A stretch of 64,000 nt of DNA, from positions 97,584,850 to 97,648,849 of the forward strand of contig CM075770.1 in the NCBI GenBank assembly GCA_037974665.1, in the 5' to 3' direction. This DNA is from Ehretia macrophylla. Lineage: Eukaryota; Streptophyta; Magnoliopsida; Boraginales; Ehretiaceae. Under the pieces are notes generated by a model that saw nothing but the letters and a program-made list of their open reading frames with translations, did not search any database and was not told the DNA's origin. This document shows positions 11,045-22,162 of this stretch, piece after piece (the first letter of the stretch is position 1; each line of letters opens with the position of its first letter). The position numbers and the translations under genes are program-made.

Positions 11045-11880
11045 ACCTCAGTCATGGTTTGTTCCGGTGAAAGGTTAAGGATATTTTGGTAGGGGTTATT
11101 AATGGAAAAATAAGCTAAAGAAAAATCAAGGCCTTTCTGGATCATAACCCTTGACTGATAATGTGACAAGGTGTGTTCAGCAAAGCTTTTGAGTTCCTCT
11201 GGGTTAATTAGATTTTGGGCTGGAGGTAGAAGGTTTCCATTGGACACAGGTGGTGGAGTTGAAGAAAAATCCATGAAAATGGGTATGGGCTGTATGGAAG
11301 TAATGAGGTGGATCTGTTTAGGTTTAGGTCTGGATAAAAGATCTGCTATCAAATTGGTATTTTCTTTTATGTGCTTAACCTCAAATTGGTATTTTGAGAA
11401 CCAATCTTTTAACCTGAATAACTGCGGTTCTAGAATTCCTTTGTTCTTGAACTCAAGTATCTTTGGAAAAGATGAATTGTCCATACGAACTGTGAATTGA
11501 TGGCCAATGAGATGGAATTCTAACTTCTTGATACCATACTTGACTGCTAAGATCTCTTTGATTGTAGTATGGTAATATTTTTCTGACTCTTTGAATTGTC
11601 CACTATCATGTCCGCAAAAATGTTCTTTTCCCTCTTCTTCTTCTAAGAGAATAGTACTCCAAAATTCATCACTAGCATTTATCTGTAAGATTCTGTGGCC
11701 AGCACTGGGAATCTTCAATGGAGGAAGATTCTGACAGATCCTTTTGAGTTGTCGAACTGCTTCAGTTTGATCTAATCCCCAAGGAGGGGCCTGCTTCTTT
11801 AGTATCTTTGACAACTGAGATGTGTGCTTGGAAACCTGTGGGAGGAAATCTCTCAAATAGTTGACGATTCTAAGGAATTG
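11045..11880 (-). pseudogene. Pararetroviral RNase H domain
   Basis: Minus-strand frame directly following the RT, separated from it by one in-frame stop at about 11881. The RNase H acidic residues appear in expected contexts: INASDEF (first D), IKEILAVKYG (E), RMDNSSF (D) and LIADLLSRPK (last D). This domain of caulimovirid polymerase degrades the RNA strand during reverse transcription. Downstream it enters an insertion-rich tail and is cut by solo LTR 2 at 11045. About 270 codons are open, which is remarkably well preserved for a relic. Confidence 0.85.
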
Positions 11881-13002
11881 TTAGATTTCCTTGACAGAGA
11901 GATAATCACCTGGAAACTTTAAGAGTTCATCTGCAATATGAGGGTCAGGCTGGTATCGACCATCATTAAATTTCATTCCGAGAAACTCAATGCTGGTTTG
12001 GCCAATTGAACTTTTCTTTTCTGAGAGCATAATACCATGTGCTTGAACTAACTTCAGGAAATTTTGAATAAGTTCAAGATAAGCATTATTTTCCTCAGAA
12101 AACAAAACAATATCATCAATATAAATTAATGTGTTAGTTAGGATAGGTTCAAAGATCTTGGTCATGGCTTTTTGGAAAAGTGATAGTACAACTTTGAGGC
12201 CAAAAGGCATTACAGTCCATTGGTATTGGGTTGTTGGTATGCAAAAAGTTGTTTTGTATCGATCAGATGGGTCAATACCCAGCTGCCAGAATCTTGCTTT
12301 AAGATCAAATTTGCAAAAGAATTTTGCATGGGCAAGGTGCGCAAAAAGCATTTGGGTTTTTGTCAAAGGGAATTTGTCATCTTGAAGGAAATGGTTTAAA
12401 GGCTTATAATCAATCACAAGTCTTTTTTTTCCTCTGACTTGCTCGAATTGCTTGTTAACATAAAATGCTTGACAAGCCCAACTGGATTTTGTTGACTCAA
12501 TGAGACCAAGTTGTAACAATTGTTGGCATTCCTTTTTGGCAAAAATGAGATCTTCCGGAGTCATGCCTGGCTGTGTTGCCTTTGTGGGATTGATATCATC
12601 ATTCAGCTTGAAAGGTAGCTGGATATAGAATTCCTGATTTTTCCTAAGAGGTGAGGGGTGATTAAAATCTGCATGAGATTCTGCACAGAGCTTCTGAAGT
12701 TGTTGTGCTATCTCCTGGTACCCGCTTGGAACTATAGTGAGAGCATAGATATTTTGGATCATAGTATAAGGTAAAAAGTTTCTCTTATACTTGATTCCAG
12801 AAGGCAATATATATGTAGCTTCTTAGCTTGGCAATAGAGATCAAAACCAATGAGTAAATTTTTTTCTAGGTAAATGGGTTCCTAGAACCCTAATCCAAAC
12901 AATATATCCTGGAAATAATTGAATCTCAATGGGTTTCTTGGAGATAAGAGATGTTTTGAACCGTTTCCCATCTGCAGCTTGAAAATGTTCATAATGGGTA
13001 GT
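11881..13002 (-). pseudogene. Pararetroviral reverse transcriptase
   Basis: The frame from 12807 to 11881 is open for 308 codons. It has the caulimovirid RT order: SSWACQAFYV, KRLVIDYKPLN, FCKFDLKARFWQLGI (first Asp), QWTVMPFGLK, then the catalytic IYIDDIVLFS and EFLGMKF. Upstream (12808-13002) the same frame continues with stops and links to the protease. The wild-type-like YIDD box is retained. It ends at an in-frame TAA before RNase H. Closest in type to petuvirus/florendovirus polymerases by my recognition; no search was run. Confidence 0.88.
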
Positions 13003-13528
13003 CTAAGCATCAACAGGAAAGATATCTGGATTGAGCATTGTTTTCATAGCACCAGTATCCATAAACCCAATGACTTCAATTGGCTTTTCATACTTTGAAG
13101 GAAGGATGTGGATCCTTACATGAGGGAAGAGTGTCTCATCCTTTGACAAAGTAGTTACCTTTATCATATAGACTGGCAGGGTTTCATCAATGCTATCATC
13201 ATCTGAATCATCTGAGGCAATTTCTAACGAGGAGTTGTGAATTGCAAAGATGGTTTCTTCTGTATGTTCTTCTTGTTTAGAATAAATTGATTCAATATCT
13301 GCATATGAAAGAGATGGATCTGAGCTCATCATGATTTGAGAAACGAGCTTGGCGGATCTATCCTTGTGGGAAATTTTTTGCAAAATGACCCTTCCCTCCA
13401 CAGAAAACATCGATCAGAACTTTTGTTTTGAAATTTCTTCCTTCGAAAAAAGCGAAGAGGTTTTTGCTTTTTCTTTGAGCGTCTTATTCTGAACTTCTGT
13501 TTATGGAACTTCTTCTTGGTAGAGTAGG
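13003..13528 (-). pseudogene. Pararetroviral zinc knuckle remnant and aspartic protease
   Basis: The frame at 13003-13410 carries VIGFMDTGAMKTM, the DTG active-site motif of caulimovirid A3-type proteases, preceded by an acidic D/S-rich stretch. Upstream, 13410-13528 is lysine/arginine-rich (KKKFHKQKFR). A knuckle-like CGGKGHFAKNF can be read only in a third frame, with its last Cys replaced by Phe, so at least two frame changes separate the knuckle from the protease. Solo LTR 3 (13529) cuts it from the coat region. Confidence 0.8.
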
Positions 13529-15995
13529 TGTGACGCCCGAGAATTTCATCACCTCTTTTAAATAACTGTTGCATAATTACTTGTGCATTTTATGTGCATT
13601 TATTTTCTTGTTTAATTGTTTTACAATTGGGCACTATTCATAAGAAATTTAACTGTTTTAAATGCTCGGTTTAATATTTTTCTTAGATAGTATAACCTAT
13701 AAAAAGAATTAGAAACTTGTAGTTTTGAGCTTTGGGGGTCGGGAGCATGCATTTGAAAAATGATTTTTGCTTTGTTTGAATAGTGTTATGTAAGTAAACA
13801 TTAGTTTTGAATTATTTAACAATTAATTGGAGTTTTAAGTTCATTTGACTAAGATTTAGTAGCATTTGACTTTAATTAATTGCACATACACATATATATA
13901 TTCAATATATCACCATATATGTATTATACTCACCAAAACAAAAGCAAAATTGCCCAAAATACCCCCTAAACCCAATGGCTCCCTAGGAGGAAAAGGAGAA
14001 GAATTCTTCATCAATTCTTGCAAGCTTGACTTCTTGGCTTGATCTTGGAGAGTTTTTGAGGCCTCTAGGACTTCTACAACAAGTCTCCATCAATTAATTG
14101 TGAGGGAGTTGCATATATTGTTGTTTAAAGTTTGTGTTCACATTCTAACTTTTCTTGAATTGATGTTGTTAGCTTGTGTAATGCACATGTATTGGTGTAT
14201 ATTGCTTATTTATACTGTCAAGACTTAGAATGTTGAATTTGTTGGCTTGTTCCATGGTTGAAAGCTTGTATCACCAAAAAGATGATGAATAGTGACTAGA
14301 TTTTAGGGTTTTGACATAGCTTGCTATTTAGAATTAATTGAGGCTTCCTTTAGGTGCTTTAGACATTAGTGAAACTAGTTAGAAGCTCACACAAAGTTGA
14401 ATTGTCCGAAATTGAACAAAAATGCAAAATTGGCTAACTTTAAAAAAGGGGTTTTTCATGAAACATAATCCAGGTACGTTTGGACTTTAGATTAGGTATT
14501 CTTGGGGCATGAAAGCACTTTTGGTTCTTTCGTTGCGTGAAATTGGGGTCCGAATAGGGTAGGTATAGTTAAAACTCATTTGAGGCCTTCCCGAGCTTTT
14601 GTCTCCAAAGTGGGGTTTTAGGGCGTAGGTAGGTGTCTTTTGGCCTTCCTAGGAATGGAGAATGTTTGGCTTGTGAATTTGGTATCTTGAATCTTGCGTG
14701 GGAGAAGAAATTGCATGGTTAACAAAGGGAAAAAGGTGAAAATAGATGCTTTGGTGTTTGTAAGAACTTGTAGATGCTTGTTGGGTGTTTATATACATGG
14801 AAAAGATATGTTAAGCTATTTATAGAGTTTTGTGGGAAAGCATGTTATTTGTTTCTTTTGTGACAATATAGTTGTTCGTATATATTTGGCTTATATTGTG
14901 AATAATTGCGAGGGCGACCTACTTTGTCGTCCCTCTTATGTGTTATTTGATAATCTTGGTTCTCGTGGACTTGTTTCGGGCTTGCGCAACCTTTTTGGAC
15001 ATGGTAGTGTCAAGAAACACGGGCAACATCGGGCTTGTAGTGCTCCCTCGACTACCATGGTACCTATTCTTTTTATCTCGCTGAGTATACTCCACTACCC
15101 CAGAAGCATGGTTCACCTCGTTAGGGCATATGGACCTACCTCATGAGAAAGGGTCATAGGATCGGGGTACATCCGGAGTACCCTATTTTTGGAGAAATAA
15201 GGGTTTTGCCAGCATTTGCTTAAAGATCTTGGCTCGTGACTCGTGATTGAAGACAAGTTGAATCGTATCCTTTTTATATGTGGTTAATTACTTGTCTAGC
15301 TGGTTATGTTATTTGGAGTTGAATATGTGTTATCTTGTTGCATATTATATTGCACATCATATTGCACGCCCCGGTATGCTGCATCACCTTCCTCGCTGGG
15401 CAACATTGTTGCTCACTCCTCATTTAACATATTTTAGGAGAAGCTGAGGTGAACCCCCAGCTAGTAGCAATAAAGGAAGAAGAAGAAGTGCAAGTAGATC
15501 AACTTCCGTAATTTTCTTGTGTGTTAAGGTTGGCTGATATGTGTGGCTTGTATAGAAGATGTTGGTTGTTGTTCTTTTTAAGACCTGGTGGTCTTGTATG
15601 TATTTGGTGGTTGTAACTAATTTGTAATATTGTATGTTGGATTGCAAAGTAGATGACATGTAATAACTGATAATAGACTTATTGCTTTTGTTGTTTGCGT
15701 GCTTGTGTGAATTTAGTTATAAGTATAGCTTACTACTTATAACTTGCAGTTTGGAGAAATACCTTGCATGCTTGTATGGTATATATATTTTGTTGTTCCA
15801 AGGCTCGGATGGCCTTGAAGAGCTGGTTGGCTTTGTAAATCTTGAAAGCTAGGTTGTTAGAATGTTTGATTGTGGTTCAGGAATTGAATGTGAATATTTG
15901 CAGGTACCAGTTTAGTCCATGGTATAGAGGAGACTCTATCCGTGTAACAGGTCCGGACTTGACCTATAGCGTAGGGTTGGATTCGGGGCGTTACA
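13529..15995 (+). mobile_element. Solo LTR-like insertion 3 (Tekay/Del-type gypsy)
   Basis: It starts tgtgacgcccgag and ends attcggggcgttaca. It is 2467 bp and contains no gag-pol. Flanks are gtagg (13524-13528) and acagg (15996-16000), a degenerate 5-bp TSD. The 3' part has the ctcgctgggcaac / ttgctcactcctcattt block, which resembles the corresponding part of LTR 2, so the orientation is plus. It sits inside the zinc-knuckle region of the viral coat/polyprotein. Confidence 0.65.
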
Positions 15996-18148
15996 ACAGG
16001 AACAGTGACGAGGATCTTTGCATTTTATTTCCAAGTAGGATTTGTTGCAAGTTTTTTTAACAGTGTTTCTTTTAGAAATGTTCTCGATAAACCTCTCTTG
16101 TTGTTCGCAAAGCTTGTCAAGAACAGTCTTCGTCATTTGATGAATTTCACCTAAGGAAATTTGAACGACTTCTCTTTTGGTGGCAATTATTATTCTTCGG
16201 AGTTCTGGTTGCATCTCTTGTGGCAAAGATGCCATGTAAGTGTGTTTCATGTTAGGATCATTTGGTCCATACAACATATAATACAAATGAGACATTCGTT
16301 TGTAATGGAAGTCAAAATCCTTCTTTTTCAAAGAACAACACTTCATTGAAAAATATTCTTATTAGGCAGCTTTTCTAATTAGAGAGAAATCCCCTATGAA
16401 TTCCTGTTGCAACTATCCTAATACCATTCTAGGAGTTGCTTGTTGATAAAACTAAATTTGTCGATATTCTCCAAGACTTTGAAACCAATCTCGGAGAGTT
16501 CTAGTGAATCGTGAGGCAAACTCTTTGAGAATTTCCATCAGTTGGACATCTCCCTTTGTCAGTTGGAGATCAATCTAAGCAGCAAATACATGCAGTTTTT
16601 CTCTTCTTTGATGAATAGGAATATCATCAAAAGTGAACAAGGGACCATTTGATGGTTTGGAAAATTTTTGTTCTCCTGGTTGTTCAACTCTTGGCTCAGG
16701 CTGAATATATTCAGATTCAGGCTCAGATTCTGAAGCTAGTGGTGTAGTTTCTGATAGTGGTGTTGGATTACTGGTTTCACCTTGGGTGGCCATGGCGGTA
16801 GTAATATCTGCAAAATCTTTTTCAGAGTTAAGATCTAAAAAGGAATCAGAGATGGTATTACCAGAATCAGTTATGGTTAACAAATGATCTTTAACAGAGA
16901 ATGGTGTTGCAAGGACAACCATTTGTGCATCTAAAGGTGGTTTGGTAGATGTAAAGGAGGGTTATGTGGCTTTCTGTTTAGCTTTCTCTTGGGTTGTGAA
17001 CTTTCTGGTCTTAAAGGGTTTTGGTTGTTGGGTTGGTGGCTTTGGTAGGCTATAGGCCATGAAGAAGGTATCAGAATAATCTGGTGGATAATCAAATGTT
17101 GGAGATGGGTGTTGGTAAAAGGAACTAGGATAGATAGAAGGTTGATATGGTTGATAATGTAGAAAAACTGGTAGTGGCTGTGATCTTTTCTTATCAGCTT
17201 CGATTTGAGATATCTGAGATTTCAGCTTGTTTATTTCTGCTTCCTTTTAGTAGAATTCTCTACCAAATTTTTGTTGTTCAACAAGGAGTCTGAGATTTCG
17301 ATTAAGAGTCTTAACTCGTTCGTGCATGTTGTCTTACAATTACTACATCCTTTGGGTAAAGGCATCAACCTTGGAATTAGTACTTTGTGTATTATAAGCA
17401 ATTTGGTCCACCTTGGACTCAATTTTCTTCAAGGTTATGTTCTGGGCTCTAGCATTAGTTGTTTGCTAGTTCAACACTTCTTCTCCTTGTGAAAAGGCTT
17501 TGGGCTTTCCTTCATGGTCAACCGTAGTAATTTGGATATACGGTCGAGATGAGGTCTTGTTCTCATCATCAGTCTGTCTTTCCAAAGGAAGAAAATCATG
17601 TTCATAGGCTTGAAACATCATGCATGGTTGAAACGATCCCTGTGGGGATGGTTCAGATGACTCATCTTTTCGGAGATACTCAAGTCCTGCTCAACATGCT
17701 GTTAATAGTCTGGAACCGGAATAAAGGATGTATCATCATCATCCCATCTTGTAGGTATAATAGAATCAATGGGAATATTGGCGGATGGGGGTGGTGTAAA
17801 AGTACACCAATATGCCTTAGGGTAATTTCCGCTTTCAATCCAGACTGCATCTTTCGGCTTTGGGTCTGTTCTCTAGGGATGTGTAGATGAATTTTTCTTG
17901 TTTTTCTTGTTTTTCTTCCTTGTCTTTTTTGGAAGTTCATCATCAGTATCATTATCACAAGAACATTCGGAGTCACATTCATTAGGATCAAAATCCCAAA
18001 TAAAGTGACCATCAACTTTGTCCGTATAATAGACAAATCCATTAGTGTTGAATTCATGGACTGGTGTGTGAGGATCTGGAACAAGAACTGGACTGATCAT
18101 CATTTGCTGGAAAATAGTTTCTGAAGAAGATCCTTCTTGTTCATCCAC
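15996..18148 (-). pseudogene. Pararetroviral coiled-coil linker and coat protein region
   Basis: In viral order: an acidic then lysine-rich stretch (18148-17873), a helical segment with heptad-like spacing (about 17490-17170), a Pro/Thr/Ser/Glu-rich linker (16922-16600), then the coat core. The core includes FTRTLRDWFQSLGEY (about 16510-16470) and DFDFHYKRMSHLYYMLYG (about 16320-16260), and ends in CKDPRHCSC (about 16030), the first part of a zinc knuckle. Stops and frameshifts break it into at least five pieces. The coat protein would package viral DNA. The match to caulimovirid coat proteins is by motif. Confidence 0.75.
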
Positions 18149-18250
18149 TGTAAAAGTGGTTTTAACAGTGCCATCTTAAAGTCTTTGGAATTATGACTTC
18201 GTAGCTTGGACTGGCTTATGCTGCTGGTAGAGTGATTCATAGTTGGTAAT

Positions 18251-18868
18251 CTACCCTGTAGGCATGATTTTAACAAGATTATCTCTTTTCAATTGTTTAA
18301 GGACTTGAACAATTGTAGGAACTTTTTGTCCCAAATCAGCCAGCACCATAAGAGCATCAATAGTGCCATATGACTGAAGATCTAGTGCGTGGTCTTGTAG
18401 TCGATAGACCAATGGATAATGAAGTGTGGCCATCTTGGCAGGAGACACCAAGGTAGCTCCTATGATTTGTACCTGGACTTTGAGTGCCTTTCGAAGAGTA
18501 GGATCTCCCAATGAGATTGAAATATTTAGGAAAAACGAGAGCATGACACTTCCAGAGTTCAGAGTTGTGACCACTATTTCGATTACTGCATGTTGATACT
18601 CAAGGAACCTAGTATCAAGAAGAGCAATTCTAGCAGTAACTGGGAGGCCTTTCCTTTCCTGATAGGATAAGACAAGACGAACGACACCAAAATGGAGGTG
18701 GGTATATCCTTCAGATTTCCAAAGTGTAATGAGTTCAGGAGGTATGCCAAGTATGACATACTATTCTGCTTTTGTCGAGGGTAGATCGCAATGATCCATC
18801 CTAGAGGACTGCACAAATTCCTTGGGTAGTGGACACTTCGTGGAGACAAAAGAACGAATACCCTGAGA
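18251..18868 (-). pseudogene. Pararetroviral movement protein, main part
   Basis: The frame holds LGDPTLRKALKVQVQI (about 18515-18470) and HYPLVYRLQDHALDL (about 18420-18375), strong signatures of the 30K-type movement protein of badna/petu/florendoviruses, which opens plasmodesmata for cell-to-cell spread. One in-frame TAG occurs at about 18761 and another stop at 18250. The N-terminal part continues across the hAT MITE at 18869-19254. Confidence 0.85.
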
Positions 18869-19254
18869 CAGGGGCGGAGCCCCCTTTGGCTTGGGGTGTG
18901 CAATGGGACACCCTAAAATTTTGGGTGTGTAGTCTTTTTTTTCTTTTTTTTTCTTTTCATGAAAATAATATTTTTGTAGTGGAACACCCTTCAAATTTTG
19001 GTTGAATGCCATGAACACAACATTTTTTGCAGTAAAACACCGTTATATTTGTGTTATAAAGTGTTTAAATTAAATATTAGTTTAATTATAGTATAAAAAT
19101 ATGATTTTAAACATAAAACCATCAATTTTTTTATAGTTTATATAAAAATTTATGCATAAATAATTGTCCTGTAATCTCGGTTACTGACTTTGATATTGTA
19201 GTGCACACCCTAATGCCCGGTGCCTGGCTCCGCCACTGCCTGGCTCCGCCACTG
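18869..19254. mobile_element. hAT-type MITE inside viral movement gene
   Basis: It starts caggggcggagcc and ends ggctccgccactg, giving short inverted ends of CAGxGGCGGAGCC type. Flanks are ccctgaga (18861-18868) and ccttgaga (19255-19262), an 8-bp TSD with one difference. 8-bp TSDs and CA..TG ends are typical of hAT elements. Length is 386 bp with no transposase. The right end carries a 16-bp tandem duplication (tggctccgccactgcc, about 19225-19256). The viral reading frame is the same on both sides. Confidence 0.85.
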
Positions 19255-19522
19255 CCTTGAGATAGGGATTTCTTCCGTAGATAATCATTGTACGGGCTAA
19301 TAAGATATGATACTATATTTACAACAATAGCATCGTCAGGAATAGTACTATATTCTATAAGGTTTTCTATCTTATTGGTGGTATGTTTAGGGAGGGCTAA
19401 GAAAGATGAGGCAGTTATGAATTGTTCTAAAGGCAATATAGATGAAGTGGAATTTCTTGGAGGTTCCATGTTTGATAAACTTCTTCTACTCACTTGACTA
19501 CTACTTATATTATAATCTTTCC
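19255..19522 (-). pseudogene. Pararetroviral movement protein, N-terminal part
   Basis: Open frame on the minus strand up to the MITE. It is in register with the main movement-protein segment (the TSD codes the same residues, LSQG / SQG, on both sides). The first ATG in frame is at about 19469, but the frame is open further upstream to the TA tract, so the true start is unclear or lost. It ends at the (TA)n microsatellite, the right border of the viral insert. Confidence 0.7.
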
Positions 19523-19545
19523 TATATATATATATATATATATAA
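19523..19545. repeat. (TA)n microsatellite at right viral border
   Basis: Eleven or so TA units abut the viral segment. Compare the TA/TG tract at 3825-3946 on the left border. Confidence 0.9.
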
Positions 19546-19689
19546 GTGTATCTTTATATGTGTATTAGAGAGTATGATTTATTGATGGCAAAATATGTTG
19601 GTAGAAGTGGCTGGTCACAATGGTGGCTGGGTGCCAAAATAGTTTTTCAATATAGCGAGTATATAAATTTGATATGTGTTGTTACTAGC

Positions 19690-19800
19690 ACAACTAAAGC
19701 ATACAGCGCAGTGGTTGTACTATCAACTTTTACAATGAAGTACGTGGGGTTCGAGTTTTGGCCATTGCAATGTTCATTATGTTGTTGTTATTTCATTTTA
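19690..19800 (+). mobile_element. Possible tRNA-derived SINE relic
   Basis: An A-box-like agcgcagtggttgtac (about 19704-19720) is followed about 40 nt later by a B-box-like ggggttcgagttttgg (about 19745-19761). A ttgttgttattt tail follows (about 19782-19795). Plant SINEs carry exactly this order. Too degenerate for a firm call. Confidence 0.35.
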
Positions 19801-20601
19801 AATAAGCGTATCTATGTTTTTCATGAACTCAACATGACAAACATTAATAGAAGTTAAAAAAGAGGCGTGTGCAACATTTTAAATAACAGAGGAGGTTTTA
19901 CGTGAATTTTAAAAAATATAAGGTTTTACGTACAATTTTAATAAAATACAGAGGGTGTTGTACATTTTACTCCTTAAAAATAAAGAAGCTTTAGTCTCTT
20001 AGTAAGTCAATGAAGGTGATACAATGGAATATGTCTATTACTATTATATGGAACAACCATCATGCCACGTGTAACCTAATAAGTACAACTATTATGTCAC
20101 TTGTAAACAAATAAGCACCCCTCGTACACAAAAAAGAAAAAGAAAAAAGAGTTGTTGTGGAATATATCTTTTTTTCATTTAAACTCCTTTTATTTTAGTT
20201 TGTATCATATGTAACTCTGGAATGTATTTCATCTTTATTTAAACTCATTTTATCTCTCTATATGTAAAAGTCCTTACTTTGTACACTTGTCTAAGAAGCC
20301 AAATAGATCAAATGTCCCTACTTTGTATTTATGTGTTGTAGCAAAATTTTACAAAATGTGAAAAACAACTAATTCCGTTTTTTATCCCCTTATCATTTCT
20401 CATTCAAGTATTTATGTGCATTAGTTGCCTCAAAATCAAGTTATTTCTACTCTTTTGTTTAATTAGGATTTTAATGATTCTTCCTATTTTAAATCCAATT
20501 TCAAATTTTGTTGCTCCTAGAAATTTATTCTATCAATGAAATCACACCAGAAAAAGAAGCATGAAGAATTAAGTTTAAGGTGGTCTGTCCCTAAATCCTA
20601 A

Positions 20602-20648
<47 letters not shown>

Positions 20649-20980
20649 CAACTTTTGAGAATCTTATTTACTTATTCGATGGTTACATCGTATAAAAATT
20701 AAACTCTAAAGAATACCCATCAATTTCATTATGGTTCGATACTCATCAATTTTAAATTTAAACCCTATATGCTATAATTTTTATCTACGACACTGTGAAT
20801 ACTTTTTGAAAAGATAAAGAATGCAAAATATCTTCTAAGATGATAGTAGAATAGAATCTAGTTTTGTTTCCTAGCACATTCGAACATGAAAAGCAAAAAA
20901 TCACCTTTGCTCTCTTTAAATAAAATTCAGGAAAAAGGCCCAAATAAAGGACCCATTATTGGTCGTCTCTAAGAAAACTT
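19801..20980. other. Intergenic DNA upstream of F-box copy 1
   Basis: No gene recognised. An AT-rich block at 19860-19980 with two aaggttttacgt-like repeats resembles one end of a MULE-type MITE, but I see no partner. A TA microsatellite is at about 20605-20642. From about 20645 the sequence resembles 32095-32340 upstream of F-box copy 3, so the duplicated cassette extends at least 450 bp upstream of the ATG. Confidence 0.6.
20605..20642. repeat. (TA)n microsatellite
   Basis: Uninterrupted AT units. Confidence 0.95.
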
Positions 20981-21105
20981 GATGGGCTGAACAGTTTGAG
21001 GCCTTTCTAAAAATGCCGAATGGAAGGAGGAGATTGAAAGCATACAATCGATTTTTCTTGTTGCACAACCCCCACACACATTACACACACTAACAAGTAC
21101 TGAAG

Positions 21106-21660
21106 ATGGCAAAAGATCGAAAACTGGGAAAAGCGACGACGAGATTGCCAGAAGAACTTATAGTCGAAATACTAATGAAGTTGCCAGTGGAGACGTTGTT
21201 GCGTTTTCAGTGCGTTTGTAAATTTTGGTGCATTTTAATCAAAAGCCCTAATTTTATCAACATGCATCTCAAATATCAATGCGATTGCATCCTAGTTATG
21301 CGCAAGTATAATGACAGATATACAAGTTTTTTGTCTTTCCTTTCTTATGAATCGCTCAATAGCAATAACTCTTCACAACATTTGCAAACACGTCAATTAG
21401 ATTGCTTGGGTATTGGCGAACCTTGTAATGGATTACTTTGTCTATTTGACGACGAAACCATTGTATTATGTAACCTAGTAATGAGAGAATTCAAAGTGCT
21501 GTCTCCTTGGCCCTTTCTGTCTCTATAGGAATGGCATTTTAATGTTATGAGTATTGGATTAGGCTTTGATTCCAACTCAAATGATTACAAGGTTGTTACT
21601 ATTATCGAGGAAACATGTCTATTTATAAAGCTGAAATTTACAATCTCGCGACCAATTCTT
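21106..21660 (+). pseudogene. F-box (FBA_1-type) pseudogene, copy 1, 5' part
   Basis: ATG at 21106 in the context gaagatggca. Residues 12-55 form an F-box (LPEELIVEILMKLP, VCKFWCILIKSPNF). The F-box binds SKP1 in SCF ubiquitin ligases. An F-box-associated region follows (CNGLLCLFDDETIVLCN). A TAG ends the frame at 21526, where copy 3 reads CPEEW. The same homology continues to about 21660 and then stops, with the 3' part displaced to about 26007. It also shares with copy 3 a 19-nt deletion near 21603. Promoter-proximal sequence (20930-21105) is very like that of copies 2 and 3. Confidence 0.88.
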
Positions 21661-22162
21661 TGAGGAAAAATCTTGCATTCATTTGCTTCTAATCAGGTAC
21701 GTGAGACAAGACAAGCAATTGAATAGGCGCACGACACATGGCAACCATTATGCTATGTGAATCATGTTAAAAAATGCAATGACCATTCTATCCTTGTATT
21801 AGTAATATGATTATGTATATAAAATAGTATGGAATGAAGACAAAAGTGGCATTGCAAAAGACCAATACACCCTGAACGAAAAAATTATTCATTGCAGAAG
21901 TCCAAAACACCCCTCAACGATAAACAATCAGCTTGTGCTCTATTTTTTTTTTTTAAATGAGAGTTGTGAGAAAAGACGAAAGTAGCCTTTAGGTATGAAA
22001 AGTTACTAAAATTGGTTCTGAATTGTGCGTGTTTGTGCTATCTTCTTAACATAACAATTCACAAACAATATATGTTTGGCCTTAGGCCTTTATTAGTAAA
22101 AAATTATAAATCCAAAATTTGACATATTATAAAATAAAATGTATAATATTTGTTAAATTTAA

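Larger units (their letters stand above)
3947..19522 (-). mobile_element. Endogenous pararetrovirus (Caulimoviridae), decayed and nested
   Basis: Minus-strand segments give, in viral order, a 30K-type movement protein, a coiled-coil and coat region with zinc knuckle remnants, an aspartic protease, reverse transcriptase, RNase H and an acidic tail. A promoter-like region and a leader-like segment follow. Subtracting four later insertions (4555-7146, 8038-11044, 13529-15995, 18869-19254) leaves roughly 7 kb, about one caulimovirid genome. Both outer ends touch TA-rich microsatellites. The single-frame order of movement, coat, protease and RT domains, with the TA-site preference, fits florendovirus/petuvirus relatives better than caulimoviruses, but the genus is inferred. 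Frameshifts and stops occur throughout. The virus is an old, inactive copy. Confidence 0.88.

Noticed and set aside
14832..15146. 104-codon ORF in solo LTR 3
   Set aside because: Lies wholly inside an LTR, with no recognisable domain.
19546..19857. 103-codon plus-strand ORF after the TA tract
   Set aside because: Composition is not protein-like, no domain; overlaps the SINE-like boxes.
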